64,000 nt of DNA from CAMTWZ01 sp041749075 (GTDB lineage: Bacteria; Bacteroidota; Rhodothermia; Balneolales; HLUCCA01): positions 1 through 64,000 of the forward strand of contig JBGTBY010000023.1 of the NCBI GenBank assembly GCA_041749075.1. Reading direction: 5' to 3'. The position numbers and the translations under genes are program-made. This document shows, in pieces, positions 1 through 7,916 of the stretch (position 1 is its first letter; each line of letters starts with the position of its first letter). The notes below the pieces were generated by a model. The model saw only the letters and a list, made by a program, of their open reading frames with translations, did no database searches and was not told the DNA's origin.

Positions 1-95
1 GTGACAGACAATTTACCGTTTTCCACCAGCCCGACCACCTCGCGGCGCATGGCCTCATTGAACGTGCGGTGTTGCTTGAGTTTGTATTTTGACAT
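1..95 (-). CDS. IS3-like transposase OrfA, N-terminal fragment (runs off window)
   Basis: Only the first 31 codons lie in the window; the gene continues beyond base 1. The translated start, MSKYKLKQHRTFNEAMRREV followed by VGLVENGKLSV, has the form of the helix-turn-helix DNA-binding protein (OrfA) of IS3-family elements, in which a basic start is followed by an E-x-x-R-x-x-V-x-L helix. A good ribosome site (GGAGGG on the minus strand, bases 100-105) lies four bases before the ATG. The insertion-sequence end should lie between about 96 and 190, but I could not place a terminal inverted repeat. It could be a stand-alone HTH protein; the fragment is too short to decide. Confidence 0.6.
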   Translation of the reverse strand, partial: MSKYKLKQHRTFNEAMRREVVGLVENGKLSV

Positions 96-228
96 GTTTC
101 CCTCCATGGAAAAGCGTCAAGCTATTCTAGGCACGTACATGCCAGACTTTTTATCCTAATTCTGTGCTGATTTTGTAAGAAATCCTCAAAAATGGACTCA
201 TTACAGAATGAACCATTTGGAGAGTTAT

Positions 229-600
229 ATGAGAGATTTCAAACAGTTGTCAATTTGGCAAATGTCTCGAACCCTGACGAAGGATATATACTTATTAGCG
301 GACCATTTTCCGGCCAAGGAGCGTTTCCGACTAACAAATCAATTGTGCCGATCCGTGGCATCCATCGCTGCGAACATAGCAGAAGGTGCGTCGCGAAGAT
401 CAGCGAATGATTTTTATCGTTTTCTTGAAATCGCTTTAGGATCAGCCAATGAAGTCGAATGTCATTTGATCATTGCCTGCGATTTGGGCTATATCTCCAA
501 CGATGATTTAGAAAAAGAAGCAGGAAAAGTAAATCATCTGCGATCCATGATGATCAACTTCATGAAAAAAGTGGAGTCAGATATTCCCAAGCGTTCATAG
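229..600 (+). CDS. four-helix-bundle protein (23S rRNA intervening-sequence / Avd-like family)
   Basis: This roughly 123-residue protein matches the small four-helix-bundle family first found in 23S rRNA intervening sequences, which is also related to the Avd accessory protein of diversity-generating retroelements. Visible family features are the start MRDFKQLSIWQMSR, the central stretch RSVASIAANIAEGASRRS, and FYRFLEIALGSANEVE. I chose ATG 229 over the upstream ATG 208 because GGAGAG at 219-224 precedes it and the family normally begins M-x-x-F-x-x-L-x-x-W-Q. The cellular role of stand-alone members is unknown. No reverse transcriptase or variable repeat is present nearby, so it does not belong to a visible retroelement. 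A transposase fragment lies upstream and a GCATCCC word array directly downstream. Confidence 0.85.
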   Translation: MRDFKQLSIWQMSRTLTKDIYLLADHFPAKERFRLTNQLCRSVASIAANIAEGASRRSANDFYRFLEIALGSANEVECHLIIACDLGYISNDDLEKEAGKVNHLRSMMINFMKKVESDIPKRS

Positions 601-609
601 CTGCCTCTT

Positions 610-670
610 GCATCCCGCATCCCGCATCCCGCATCTAGCCTCTTGCATCCCGCTTCCAGCATCCCGCATC
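610..670. repeat. 7-bp tandem word array (GCATCCC)
   Basis: Three perfect units of GCATCCC run from 610 to 630. They are followed by degenerate copies up to 670, where the array touches the stop codon of the next, minus-strand gene. It fills the gap between two convergent genes. No T-run follows it, so it is not a standard terminator. Confidence 0.8.
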
Positions 671-1220
671 AAAACCGAAGGGTCACTCCGATATGGAAAC
701 GGCCCTTCGCTTCGCGGAATTCCTGTGCGGCGGAATCGACATCCTGGAAGTTGGAAAAACGGTATTCCATGTAGGGCTGCAGGACCGGTAATGCGGAAAT
801 GGATACTCCGAGCAACCCATAAAAATACGCGGTGTTGGTTTCTTGGCTTTCGGCACCATCCGGACGGAAATCCCATTGCTCGGCGCCCGCACCTACACCG
901 GCGTAAGGGTTGAAGAGTCCGAATCGGAGTCCGGCCAGAACCGTCGCACCGAAATCATAGGCTTCGATGGTGGATGCTTCCGGAGCGAAGATCGGAAGGA
1001 ATTGGGGTTCGTATTCCGTGTCTTTGAAGTAGCTAGCGTGGATACGGGTGCGAAGGAAAACAATAGGTATGCGAAACACATCCCGCTCAAATTGGATGCC
1101 GTAACCATTGGCCGGGGCTTGGTCACGACGTTCGAAACTCGCGCCCACACCCCATTGGGCGAGGGCGGTTGTCGGCAATGATGAGATAGCGACGATTGTA
1201 AGAAGAAGAAGTTTTTTCAT
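669..1220 (-). CDS. small outer-membrane beta-barrel protein
   Basis: 183 residues. A clear signal peptide (MKKLLLLTIVAISSLPTTALAQ, cleavage after ALA) is followed by alternating hydrophobic/polar strands, glycine-rich turns (FGLFNPYAGVGAGAEQW) and a final strand ending in F (RFHIGVTLRF), as expected for an eight-stranded outer-membrane barrel. No catalytic motif is visible. The next gene on the same strand (1281-1820) is a paralogue with the same architecture, including the phrases RDQ-P-NG-GI near the start and GLFGPYAGLGAGVEQ in the middle. The pair therefore arose by duplication and may form a short operon. Function unknown; structural, adhesive or protective roles are all possible. Confidence 0.75.
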   Translation of the reverse strand: MKKLLLLTIVAISSLPTTALAQWGVGASFERRDQAPANGYGIQFERDVFRIPIVFLRTRIHASYFKDTEYEPQFLPIFAPEASTIEAYDFGATVLAGLRFGLFNPYAGVGAGAEQWDFRPDGAESQETNTAYFYGLLGVSISALPVLQPYMEYRFSNFQDVDSAAQEFREAKGRFHIGVTLRF

Positions 1221-1280
1221 GGGGTAAGAATTTTGGTCTAGTTACGACCTAGAAACTTCCGAAATGAAAAAATGTTGCCA

Positions 1281-1820
1281 TCAAATTCGAACGGTCACTC
1301 CGATCATGAAGCGGGATGACGACTGACGGTAATTTTTCGGGTCTTCTAGAAAGGCGTTATAACGGTATTCCAGGAAGGGTTTGACGAAGGGGATGAGAGG
1401 CATTTCGACGCCCAAGATTCCATAGGTGAACGTGCTGAACTCTTTTCCGTCATCGGTGATGAAACTGCTTTCGGTGTTCACTTGCTCCACACCGGCGCCG
1501 AGTCCGGCATACGGACCGAATAAACCAAGATTGAATCCGACCGTGAGTGCGCCGCTCAGATCCCATCCCTCTACGTTGTTATCGTAGTCGATGCCGGCGG
1601 CTGTGATTCTCGAATCGCCGCTGAACATCGAGAAATTGGCGCGGGTGCGGAGGTTCACAAGAATCAGATTCAAGGCGTTTTTTTCAAGGCGAATGCCGAA
1701 ACCGTTGGTTGGATCCTGATCGCGGATTTCATAGGTGGCACCGACACCCACACCGAAGATGGATTGGGAGGATAAGGGGCTTGAAATGAGGATTAGGCAG
1801 ATTATGAGTGCGTATTTCAT
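1281..1820 (-). CDS. small outer-membrane beta-barrel protein (paralogue)
   Basis: 179 residues with a signal peptide (MKYALIICLILISSPLSSQ) and barrel-type strands, ending SSRFMIGVTVRI. It is a diverged tandem duplicate of the downstream 669-1220 product: the same order of strands, a YEIRDQDPTNGFGI segment against FERRDQAPANGYGI, and an identical Pro-Tyr-Ala-Gly turn. The spacing to that gene is about 60 bases, so both may be transcribed together from the region near 1830. A palindromic MITE-like hairpin (1835-1913) sits only 14 bases upstream of the start codon and must lie in its promoter or 5' leader. No enzyme motif is seen; function unknown. Confidence 0.75.
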   Translation of the reverse strand: MKYALIICLILISSPLSSQSIFGVGVGATYEIRDQDPTNGFGIRLEKNALNLILVNLRTRANFSMFSGDSRITAAGIDYDNNVEGWDLSGALTVGFNLGLFGPYAGLGAGVEQVNTESSFITDDGKEFSTFTYGILGVEMPLIPFVKPFLEYRYNAFLEDPKNYRQSSSRFMIGVTVRI

Positions 1821-1834
1821 AAGCAGAGACGGGG

Positions 1835-1913
1835 AAATTTTAAATGAACAATTTTAAAGTAGGTCCTTCGCTTCGCTCAGGATGACAACACTTAAAATTT
1901 ACAATTTAAAATT
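1835..1913. repeat. MITE-like hairpin with imperfect terminal inverted repeats
   Basis: A left arm at 1835-1860 (core AATTTTAAAT...ATTTTAAAGT) is the near-complement of a right arm at 1890-1913 (ACTTAAAATT...ATTTAAAATT). The 29-base centre contains TCCTTCGCTTCGCTCAGGA. The AT-rich arms stand out from their surroundings. It has the shape of a small non-autonomous palindromic element, inserted between a barrel gene and tRNA-Leu. Copies elsewhere in the genome cannot be checked here. Confidence 0.6.
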
Positions 1914-1946
1914 CACAACCCGTATCTTTACGCCTCTGTTGAACAT

Positions 1947-2032
1947 GCCGCAGTGGTGAAATGGTAGACACGTTGGACTTAAAATCCAATGAGCCTCAAA
2001 AGCTCGTACCGGTTCGAGTCCGGTCTGCGGTA
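1947..2032 (+). tRNA. tRNA-Leu (anticodon UAA)
   Basis: The acceptor stem GCCGCAG (1947-1953) pairs with CTGCGGT (2025-2031) with one G-T pair; the discriminator base is A. The anticodon stem TTGGA/TCCAA encloses the loop CTTAAAA with anticodon TAA. The long variable arm GAGCCTCAAAAGCTC is typical of a class II tRNA, and the T arm carries GGTTCGAGTCC. The 3' CCA is not encoded (the genomic sequence reads CGA). Confidence 0.97.
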
Positions 2033-2048
2033 CGAAGAGAGTACTTCT

Positions 2049-2510
2049 TTACATCCCCTTCGCCTGAGTCTTTAGTTCATCCCATGAACTTGGTGGATAC
2101 CCATCATCGAGCATTTTCTTGAACACCGCATAGGCATCTGACTTCGATTCATACGCCCGTTTCGTTTGTGTGTCATTTACCGATGCGTAAATGATGATTT
2201 TCGCCTTGGTGTCGAATCGGAAAAACAACCGGTATTGCTGGAAAAACTTCGCGCGAAACCAATTTGTGTGTTCGCTTCCAAGTGTTTTTCCTTGTCTATA
2301 ACTCGGGTCGCAGGGATTGGATGGGACGACATCCGTCGTAACTCTGAAAATCGCCGCCAATAGCTTCGCTTCCGCGCTATGGCCATATCCCGAAGGGTCT
2401 TTCTTCCTCTTCTTTTCGACAACATCTTTCAAAGCATCCACTTGATCCGAAAAGCATGGGTGTTGGAAGAGTGTCCACCCATTGACAACGAGAGATTCAG
2501 ATTTTGGCAT
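2049..2510 (-). CDS. yhaV: type II toxin YhaV (ribonuclease)
   Basis: 153 residues matching the YhaV toxin family, RelE-like endoribonucleases that cleave mRNA and are neutralised by PrlF. Recognisable segments are NGWTLFQHPCFSDQ, LAAIFRVTTDVVPSNPCDP, the HTNWFRAKFFQQYRLFFRFD block, IIIYASVNDTQTKRAY, and the closing AYAVFKKMLDDGYPPSSWDEL. Length and order agree with the E. coli protein. The gene overlaps the upstream antitoxin gene by 14 bases, the normal arrangement for this pair, so translation is probably coupled. It looks intact. The pair lies beside a tRNA gene, a common position for acquired modules. Confidence 0.92.
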   Translation of the reverse strand: MPKSESLVVNGWTLFQHPCFSDQVDALKDVVEKKRKKDPSGYGHSAEAKLLAAIFRVTTDVVPSNPCDPSYRQGKTLGSEHTNWFRAKFFQQYRLFFRFDTKAKIIIYASVNDTQTKRAYESKSDAYAVFKKMLDDGYPPSSWDELKTQAKGM

Positions 2511-2805
2511 CCAGATCCACGTCGATGTGGCCTACCAACTCATTCACTTCAGACTGCCATGTCTTGGTGATCGGACGGATGTCCTTCGGACGTGATATCA
2601 TGTCCGCTTCGAGAAACGACAAAAACGATTGTACCACCTCATCCGTGTGCTCGGATTCAACGTATTTCGACAATATCACTTTATCGTCTTCAATGATATA
2701 CTCGATCGTGTCGGACCCTTTGATACCCAACGCTTTGCGCACTTGTGATGGCAAGGTGGTCTGATTGCGACGCGTTAGTTTTGAGGTGTGTATGACGTGT
2801 TCCAT
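2497..2805 (-). CDS. prlF: antitoxin PrlF (SohA family), AbrB-type DNA-binding
   Basis: 102 residues. The N-terminal third carries the swapped-hairpin AbrB-type DNA-binding fold (SKLTRRNQTTLPSQVRKALG, then GSDTIEYIIEDDKVIL). The C-terminal part (FLSFLEADMISRPKDIRP) is the toxin-binding portion of PrlF-type antitoxins. I chose ATG 2805, because GGAGAA precedes it at normal spacing and the family begins here; an upstream in-frame extension would run through the operator. It is expected to bind YhaV and repress its own promoter. In keeping with that, a TATACT -10-like box and a 39-bp palindrome lie directly upstream. Confidence 0.9.
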   Translation of the reverse strand: MEHVIHTSKLTRRNQTTLPSQVRKALGIKGSDTIEYIIEDDKVILSKYVESEHTDEVVQSFLSFLEADMISRPKDIRPITKTWQSEVNELVGHIDVDLDAKI

Positions 2806-2825
2806 TGTATGTTCTCCGTAGTGAA

Positions 2826-2874
2826 AGTATACGGAAATAACGGAAGCAATGCATGTGCATTGTATCCCGTTATT
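2826..2874 (-). promoter_or_regulatory. prlF-yhaV promoter and 39-bp palindromic operator
   Basis: On the minus strand a TATACT -10-like hexamer occupies 2831-2826. Just upstream lies a nested palindrome. The inner arms CAATGCA (2847-2853) and TGCATTG (2856-2862) flank TG. The outer arms AATAACGG (2836-2843) and CCGTTATT (2867-2874) are symmetric to within one base. The symmetric site covers the expected -35 region, which fits autorepression by an AbrB-fold antitoxin. Confidence 0.65.
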
Positions 2875-2893
2875 CATACCAAGTTGAAACCGC

Positions 2894-5764
2894 TCACCGC
2901 CCCCGATTCTGGAAATTCCTAAAGTTGTAGCTCAAGCTGACCATCGCGAAGCGGGTAAGCACTTGCGAGCGTGTGTCTTCGATGTAGCCATCGTTCACAC
3001 TTCGACGAACACTGTTGTTCTGAGCCAGTATGTCGTAGATGGTGAGTTTGACTTCAGCGGCGTTGTTCTCGAGAAATTTATACCCGACCGCCGCATTCCA
3101 GTACACCGTGTTTTGGTTGAAATCATCGCCCAATCCGGAGTAGTGCGTGACATTCAAATCCGAATTGAGCAGAAAACGGCCTTTCGGAAGGAAGTTGAAT
3201 CGTCCGGATGCCCGACCGGTGTAGTAGTTGTTGTTCACTCCGAGTGCGGCGCCGTTTTCTACGATCGAATAAGTCCCGAAATACGACAAGCTGAAATCCA
3301 CTTGCGGGCTGATGTTGCTGTTCAACGAACTTCCACCCGTGAGTCCGACCGTTTTTGATTCGCTTCGCACGCCGTTGTCCAACGATGGTTGCATGGTGTA
3401 ACTCACTCCGCCGTTCAAGCTCAGGTTGCTCTTGATGGTTTTGACCGGACGCGTATAGTTCATGAAACTGCGCACATTCCAGGAATCGCCGATGTTGTCG
3501 GGGGAGGTGAGTCGCGAACCGGCTCCCATCACGATACCTGGACGAATTAAGGTGTCGCCCGTTGCGATGAATGTGCGGTTTCCAATGTAATCGGTGATGT
3601 AGTTCACATTGAACATCCCGAAAAAGAAGGTCGCTTTTTCCATGTTCGCCGATTGGTAACGGACCGACACATTGTTCGTGAACTGCGGATCCAAACCCGT
3701 GTTTCCGCCACGGAGTTGAAGCGGATTGGTATTGTCCACCACATCCTGCAATTGCGTGGCAGATGGATTGCGCGTGCTCAAGCGGTAGTTCAGATTGACG
3801 CTGGTTCCTTGCTTCACATTGTAGCGGAGGAATGCGTTCGGAAGCAGATTGTGGTATGTTTTGTCGGTCGTGGCCACATACGGGTAGGTCTGCTCCCCAT
3901 CCAATTTGGTGTATTGGTAGGTCAGATTCGTGTTGAAATTGATTTTAGGATTGTTGTAGCGGAATCCGGCTTGCGCACGATGCGTGGTGGTCAAGTTCAC
4001 ATATCGGCTTGTGAGGTCGTTGTCGAGCACAGTAGGTGTGTAGGCATCACGGTCGCTGCGACTTCGATTCAAGCTTGGGCTGTAACCGGCTTGCAATTGC
4101 ATGCGTTCGCCCAGTGGCTCGGTGTATTGCACATCCGCCGAAAGGGTGTAATCCTGCGTCAGAATGTCGGTGTTTTGGTCGGTGAACGTCGTACGTGGGT
4201 TCGCGCCGTAGAATTGGCTTTCCAAATCTTGTGTTTGGTCGCCAGTGGTGTTGTTTACATCCGTGCGAAGGTTCATCGAAAGGGTGCGGCCGCGAGTCTC
4301 GAAACGACGACGCAATAGCAAGGTGTTGGAGATGTCGTAATTGAACGATTCGTTGGTGCTGTTTCCGAAGTTCCGGTTCAGCAACCCGTCATTCGTTGAG
4401 AAGGTGGATGAATTTTCAAACACATCACGGGCATTGTCCTGAAACCGGATCCGTGGTGTGATGATCATCGAATAGGTCGGGTTGAAGGTATGCTCGATGC
4501 GTCCGTTGATGCGATGATTCAGGTTATCAGCCGTACTGGTCGTGTTTTCAGAATAGGTCTGATCAGAATTGATTTCGTTCAGATACTGGCGCTCGAGTGA
4601 TTCCGTGTTCGTGTTGTCTGAGAAATTGAGAAAGTAACTGGCATTGATGCTGGTCTTGTTCTCATTCAAGCGGTCGATGTAGTTCAATCCCAAGGAATGA
4701 ACCGTATTGATGCCACCTTGCTGACCCGTCAAAAAGTTCGATGCCGCGCCGCCACCGCCCCAGTTTCCACCACCGCCACCGCCCATGCGTCCACGACCGC
4801 CACCACCACCGCCCGTGTTACCACTGGCTTGGTTCACGCCCGACAAATCTTCACTGGAGAAATTCTGTTGATTCAAGTTGTTCGACATCCCGAGCACGCT
4901 GATGCGCTTCGGTCCATTGAAATAGTTCAAATTCCCATTGCCCATGTAGCGATTGTCGGTTCCAGCGCTAGCGCTACCGCGACCAAATCGGCCCACATTC
5001 ATGCCAGGACGAGTCACGATGTTCAAGGCGCGGGAGGCGTTCCCATCATTGAATCCGGTAAAACGGGATTGGTCGCTTTGCTGGTCGAACATTTCAACTT
5101 GTCCGACGATTTCTGCTGGTAGATTGCGCAACGTAAGCAAGGCGTCATCGCCGAAGAATTCCTGTCCGTCGACCAACACGCGGCGTACTTGCTCGCCTTG
5201 GGCTTGAATCTGACCGTTTTCCACTGTGATACCAGGAAGGCGCTTCACCAAATCTTCTGCAGACGCATCGGGGTTCACTTTGATCCCATCCGCATTGTAG
5301 ACGATGGTATCGCCTTTCACTTCCACTTCCGGACGAAGCCCTGAAATGGTGACTTCATCCAACTCAAGCGGATCCACCTTCATGAAAATGATGTTTCGGC
5401 TCAGGTCTTCGCGTTCAACCGAGAGTGGGCGGGATTGGGGCACGTATCCGACGAACGTCACTTTCAGGATGTAGCTACCTGCGGCGACACGGGTCAGTTC
5501 AAAGCGTCCGTCTGCGGCGGCTGTGGTGGCACGGACCGGCGTCAATGTGTCGTTGGCGGCATACAGAATGACATTCGCGCCATTCAGGGGTTTTGGGCGC
5601 TGCGTGGGATCGGCCATCATCCGGGCTCGAATCTCCTCTGCGGAACCTTCGGGTTGTTCCATGACGATGCCTCGGATCGAGACACCTTGTGCGGAAATGG
5701 TTGTGATGAACCCTGAAAGTAGGGTAAATAGGAGGAGGGATGTGAGGCGCATAATGGGTTTCAT
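2894..5764 (-). CDS. outer-membrane beta-barrel receptor-like protein with CarboxypepD_reg-like domain
   Basis: About 956 residues from ATG 5764, which gives a proper signal peptide ending TTISAQ; a GTG seven codons upstream is less likely. After the signal come a carboxypeptidase-regulatory-like Ig domain (about residues 25-130, with LNGANVILYAANDTLTPVRA), a TonB-receptor-type plug (LVKRLPGITVENGQIQAQGE, VLVDGQEFFGDDAL) and a long barrel of aromatic-rich strands. This is the outer-membrane barrel family 3 architecture found throughout the FCB group. A glycine-rich insert with three G-runs sits near residues 325-350. The substrate is unknown. There is no SusD partner and no obvious TonB box. 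The neighbours (toxin-antitoxin, sugar mutase) do not reveal a function. Confidence 0.85.
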   Translation of the reverse strand: MKPIMRLTSLLLFTLLSGFITTISAQGVSIRGIVMEQPEGSAEEIRARMMADPTQRPKPLNGANVILYAANDTLTPVRATTAAADGRFELTRVAAGSYILKVTFVGYVPQSRPLSVEREDLSRNIIFMKVDPLELDEVTISGLRPEVEVKGDTIVYNADGIKVNPDASAEDLVKRLPGITVENGQIQAQGEQVRRVLVDGQEFFGDDALLTLRNLPAEIVGQVEMFDQQSDQSRFTGFNDGNASRALNIVTRPGMNVGRFGRGSASAGTDNRYMGNGNLNYFNGPKRISVLGMSNNLNQQNFSSEDLSGVNQASGNTGGGGGGRGRMGGGGGGNWGGGGAASNFLTGQQGGINTVHSLGLNYIDRLNENKTSINASYFLNFSDNTNTESLERQYLNEINSDQTYSENTTSTADNLNHRINGRIEHTFNPTYSMIITPRIRFQDNARDVFENSSTFSTNDGLLNRNFGNSTNESFNYDISNTLLLRRRFETRGRTLSMNLRTDVNNTTGDQTQDLESQFYGANPRTTFTDQNTDILTQDYTLSADVQYTEPLGERMQLQAGYSPSLNRSRSDRDAYTPTVLDNDLTSRYVNLTTTHRAQAGFRYNNPKINFNTNLTYQYTKLDGEQTYPYVATTDKTYHNLLPNAFLRYNVKQGTSVNLNYRLSTRNPSATQLQDVVDNTNPLQLRGGNTGLDPQFTNNVSVRYQSANMEKATFFFGMFNVNYITDYIGNRTFIATGDTLIRPGIVMGAGSRLTSPDNIGDSWNVRSFMNYTRPVKTIKSNLSLNGGVSYTMQPSLDNGVRSESKTVGLTGGSSLNSNISPQVDFSLSYFGTYSIVENGAALGVNNNYYTGRASGRFNFLPKGRFLLNSDLNVTHYSGLGDDFNQNTVYWNAAVGYKFLENNAAEVKLTIYDILAQNNSVRRSVNDGYIEDTRSQVLTRFAMVSLSYNFRNFQNRGR

Positions 5765-5831
5765 GGTGGAATAGACGCCCACCACAACGCATTCGTTGTG
5801 CGAACGTTCGCCGCTTTACATCCTTTAATAA

Positions 5832-7565
5832 TCAGGCGACGCCGAGGTCCACCATGATGGCATCGATTTTAGCATCCAATGCCGCCGAAACCGCTTCAAA
5901 ATCAGCTTTTGAAGCCAATTCACCACGCACGCTGCAATAGAATTTGATCTTCGGCTCAGTGCCGGATGGACGCGCAGAAATCACACTTCCATCCTCCAAA
6001 ATGAATTGAAGAACGTCCGATTTCGGAAGGTCGATCGGAACGACGGTTCCGGTGCTCATGTCGCGTTGCGAACGGGTGGTGTAATCTTTGAGGATGGAGA
6101 CCTTCACGCCACCCAATCGGGTTGGTGTGGTTTCGCGGAAGCCGTTCATCATCGAAATGATTTCCTCGGCGCCGGCTTTCCCTTTCTTCGTGATCGAGAT
6201 GAGTTTTTCTTTATAGTAGCCGTAGGTGATGTACAAATCGAGCAGGCCGTCGAACAGGGAACTCCCGTTGTCCTTATACCAGGCGGCCATTTCGGCGATC
6301 ATGGCGGCGGCGATCACGGCGTCTTTGTCGCGGGCATGCTCTCCAACGAGGTAGCCGTAACTTTCTTCACCTCCAACCACGAACGTGCTCTTTCCTTCGT
6401 TGGCGGTCATCAACGCGCCGATGAATTTGAATCCGGTGAGCACATTTGGACACGGAACGTTGAACGACTCCGCGATGCGGTCCATCAAGTTCGACGTGAC
6501 GATGGTTTTCACCACATATTGGTTGCCATCCAGTTTTCCTGCCGACTGCCAGGCCTGCAGCACATAATGCATCAGCAAACTTCCAGTCTGATTCCCATTC
6601 AACAATACCCATTCGCCTCGATGGTCTTTCACGGCGATGCCCACGCGATCGGCGTCCGGATCCGTGGCCATAACAAGATCGGCATCCGTATCCTTCGCTT
6701 TTTGCAGTGCCATTGAGAGGGCTTCGTGCTCTTCCGGATTCGGGTACACTACTGTTGGAAAGTTACCATCCATCGTGCATTGTTCGTCCACCAAGATCAC
6801 ATTTGTGAACCCATATGCCTTCAAAGCAGGGGGGACGGATGGAAATCCTGTTCCATGAATAGGGGAGAACACGATTTTTAGATCGTGCTGGCGTTTGATC
6901 GCATCTTTGGATATGGATTCTTGCGCGATGCGGGATATATACTTGTCATCCATTTCCGTGCCGAGAGGATGGATGAGGGAAGGGTTACGAGTCCATTTCA
7001 CATCACTCACACTGCGGATTTTGCCGACTTCCGCCACCACGTTTATGTCGTGAGGGGAGATGAGCTGCCCTCCATCATTCCAATAGGCCTTATATCCGGA
7101 ATATTCCTTCGGGTTGTGGGAAGCGGTCAGCATCACGCCACTATGACATCCAAGCTCGCGGATAGCGAAGGAGAGTTGCGGGGTCGGGCGCAGTTCATCG
7201 AACAGATAGACAAGGATGCCGTTCGCGCTGAACACATCCGCCACGATATTGGCGAAGGGTTTGGCGTTGTTCCGGGAATCATGAGCGATGGCGACCTTGA
7301 TCTGAACGCCAGGGAAACTCTGTTTGAGGTAGTTGCTCAGTCCTTGGGTGGCCATACCCAGCGTATAGCGGTTGATGCGGTTCGACCCGACACCCATGAT
7401 CCCACGCAAGCCACCAGTACCGAATTCAAGGTCGCGATAGAAGGCATCAGTGAGATCGGTCCAAGCCTGGCGCTCAATAAGGCCTCGGATCTCATTCTTC
7501 GTGGCGGCGTCGAAATCGCCTGCCAACCAATTTTCTACATTTGCCTTGGTTGTAATATCTAACAT
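5832..7565 (-). CDS. phosphoglucomutase / phosphomannomutase
   Basis: 577 residues of the alpha-D-phosphohexomutase superfamily, which interconverts hexose 1- and 6-phosphates through a phosphoserine. Hallmarks appear in order: GTGGLRG near residue 50, the active-site TASHNP with Ser149, the Mg-binding loop TDPDADRVG, the sugar-binding GGEESYGYL, and the phosphate-binding RPSGTEPKIKFY near the end. Length fits the PgcA-type group. It lies next to the mannan locus, divergent from the TonB receptor. Its likely local task is converting mannose 1-phosphate made by the GH130 phosphorylase into mannose 6-phosphate, but it could equally be the general cellular phosphoglucomutase. Specificity cannot be read from the sequence. 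Confidence 0.93.
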   Translation of the reverse strand: MLDITTKANVENWLAGDFDAATKNEIRGLIERQAWTDLTDAFYRDLEFGTGGLRGIMGVGSNRINRYTLGMATQGLSNYLKQSFPGVQIKVAIAHDSRNNAKPFANIVADVFSANGILVYLFDELRPTPQLSFAIRELGCHSGVMLTASHNPKEYSGYKAYWNDGGQLISPHDINVVAEVGKIRSVSDVKWTRNPSLIHPLGTEMDDKYISRIAQESISKDAIKRQHDLKIVFSPIHGTGFPSVPPALKAYGFTNVILVDEQCTMDGNFPTVVYPNPEEHEALSMALQKAKDTDADLVMATDPDADRVGIAVKDHRGEWVLLNGNQTGSLLMHYVLQAWQSAGKLDGNQYVVKTIVTSNLMDRIAESFNVPCPNVLTGFKFIGALMTANEGKSTFVVGGEESYGYLVGEHARDKDAVIAAAMIAEMAAWYKDNGSSLFDGLLDLYITYGYYKEKLISITKKGKAGAEEIISMMNGFRETTPTRLGGVKVSILKDYTTRSQRDMSTGTVVPIDLPKSDVLQFILEDGSVISARPSGTEPKIKFYCSVRGELASKADFEAVSAALDAKIDAIMVDLGVA

Positions 7566-7603
7566 TGTTTTCAGTTATCGGTTGTCAGTTTTCAGTAACT
7601 CCT

Positions 7604-7629
7604 CACCATCCACCATCCACCATCCACCA
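7604..7629. repeat. 7-bp tandem word array (CACCATC)
   Basis: Three perfect CACCATC units (7604-7624) plus CACCA. They are preceded at 7568-7600 by a second low-complexity stretch built from variants of TTTCAGT/TTATCGG. The array lies in the leader region between the mutase start codon and the AT-rich promoter region of the TonB receptor. Confidence 0.75.
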
Positions 7630-7916
7630 AAGATACATCCCTCATTCGGCAAAGAAAAAGGATCGAGATCTGAAGATTAAGGAATTGTCTGAGACTGACT
7701 TCAGAAAAATCGCATCGGTCAAAATTAATAAAAACAATAGATTAATTAATTCGGCAGATTGTTTGGAAGCGATTTTCAGATCAAAAAAAGCGCTTCCTAT
7801 TGACAAGTTGGAGGTGAAAGCCATATACTGCTATGAATTAGTCAATCAATTTGATTTAATCAGTTCTCAACTGCTCAGATCAAGCAAACAGTCAATCAGA
7901 GTCCCTCCCGCCGTTT
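7630..7916 (+). promoter_or_regulatory. AT-rich intergenic region with sigma-70-like promoter for the mannan plus operon
   Basis: This stretch has no convincing gene; it is clearly richer in A+T than its surroundings. It holds TTGACA at 7800-7805 and TATACT at 7824-7829 with an 18-base spacer, pointing at the TonB receptor start at 7917. That would give a leader of about 80 bases. Upstream, GATTAATTAA (7740-7749) is identical to a word in the ROK/GH5 divergent promoter region (30063-30072, opposite orientation) and is a possible operator. An open frame without recognisable domains crosses the region on the plus strand and could be a gene remnant, but it has no good start. Confidence 0.55.

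Noticed and set aside
208..600. A diversity-generating retroelement, suggested by the Avd-like protein
   Set aside because: No reverse transcriptase and no template/variable repeat pair are present within the window.
610..670. CRISPR array
   Set aside because: The repeats are 7 bp with no spacers, and no cas genes exist in the window.
6006..6716. A 236-codon open frame on the plus strand
   Set aside because: It is antisense to the mutase gene, whose active-site motifs are intact on the other strand.
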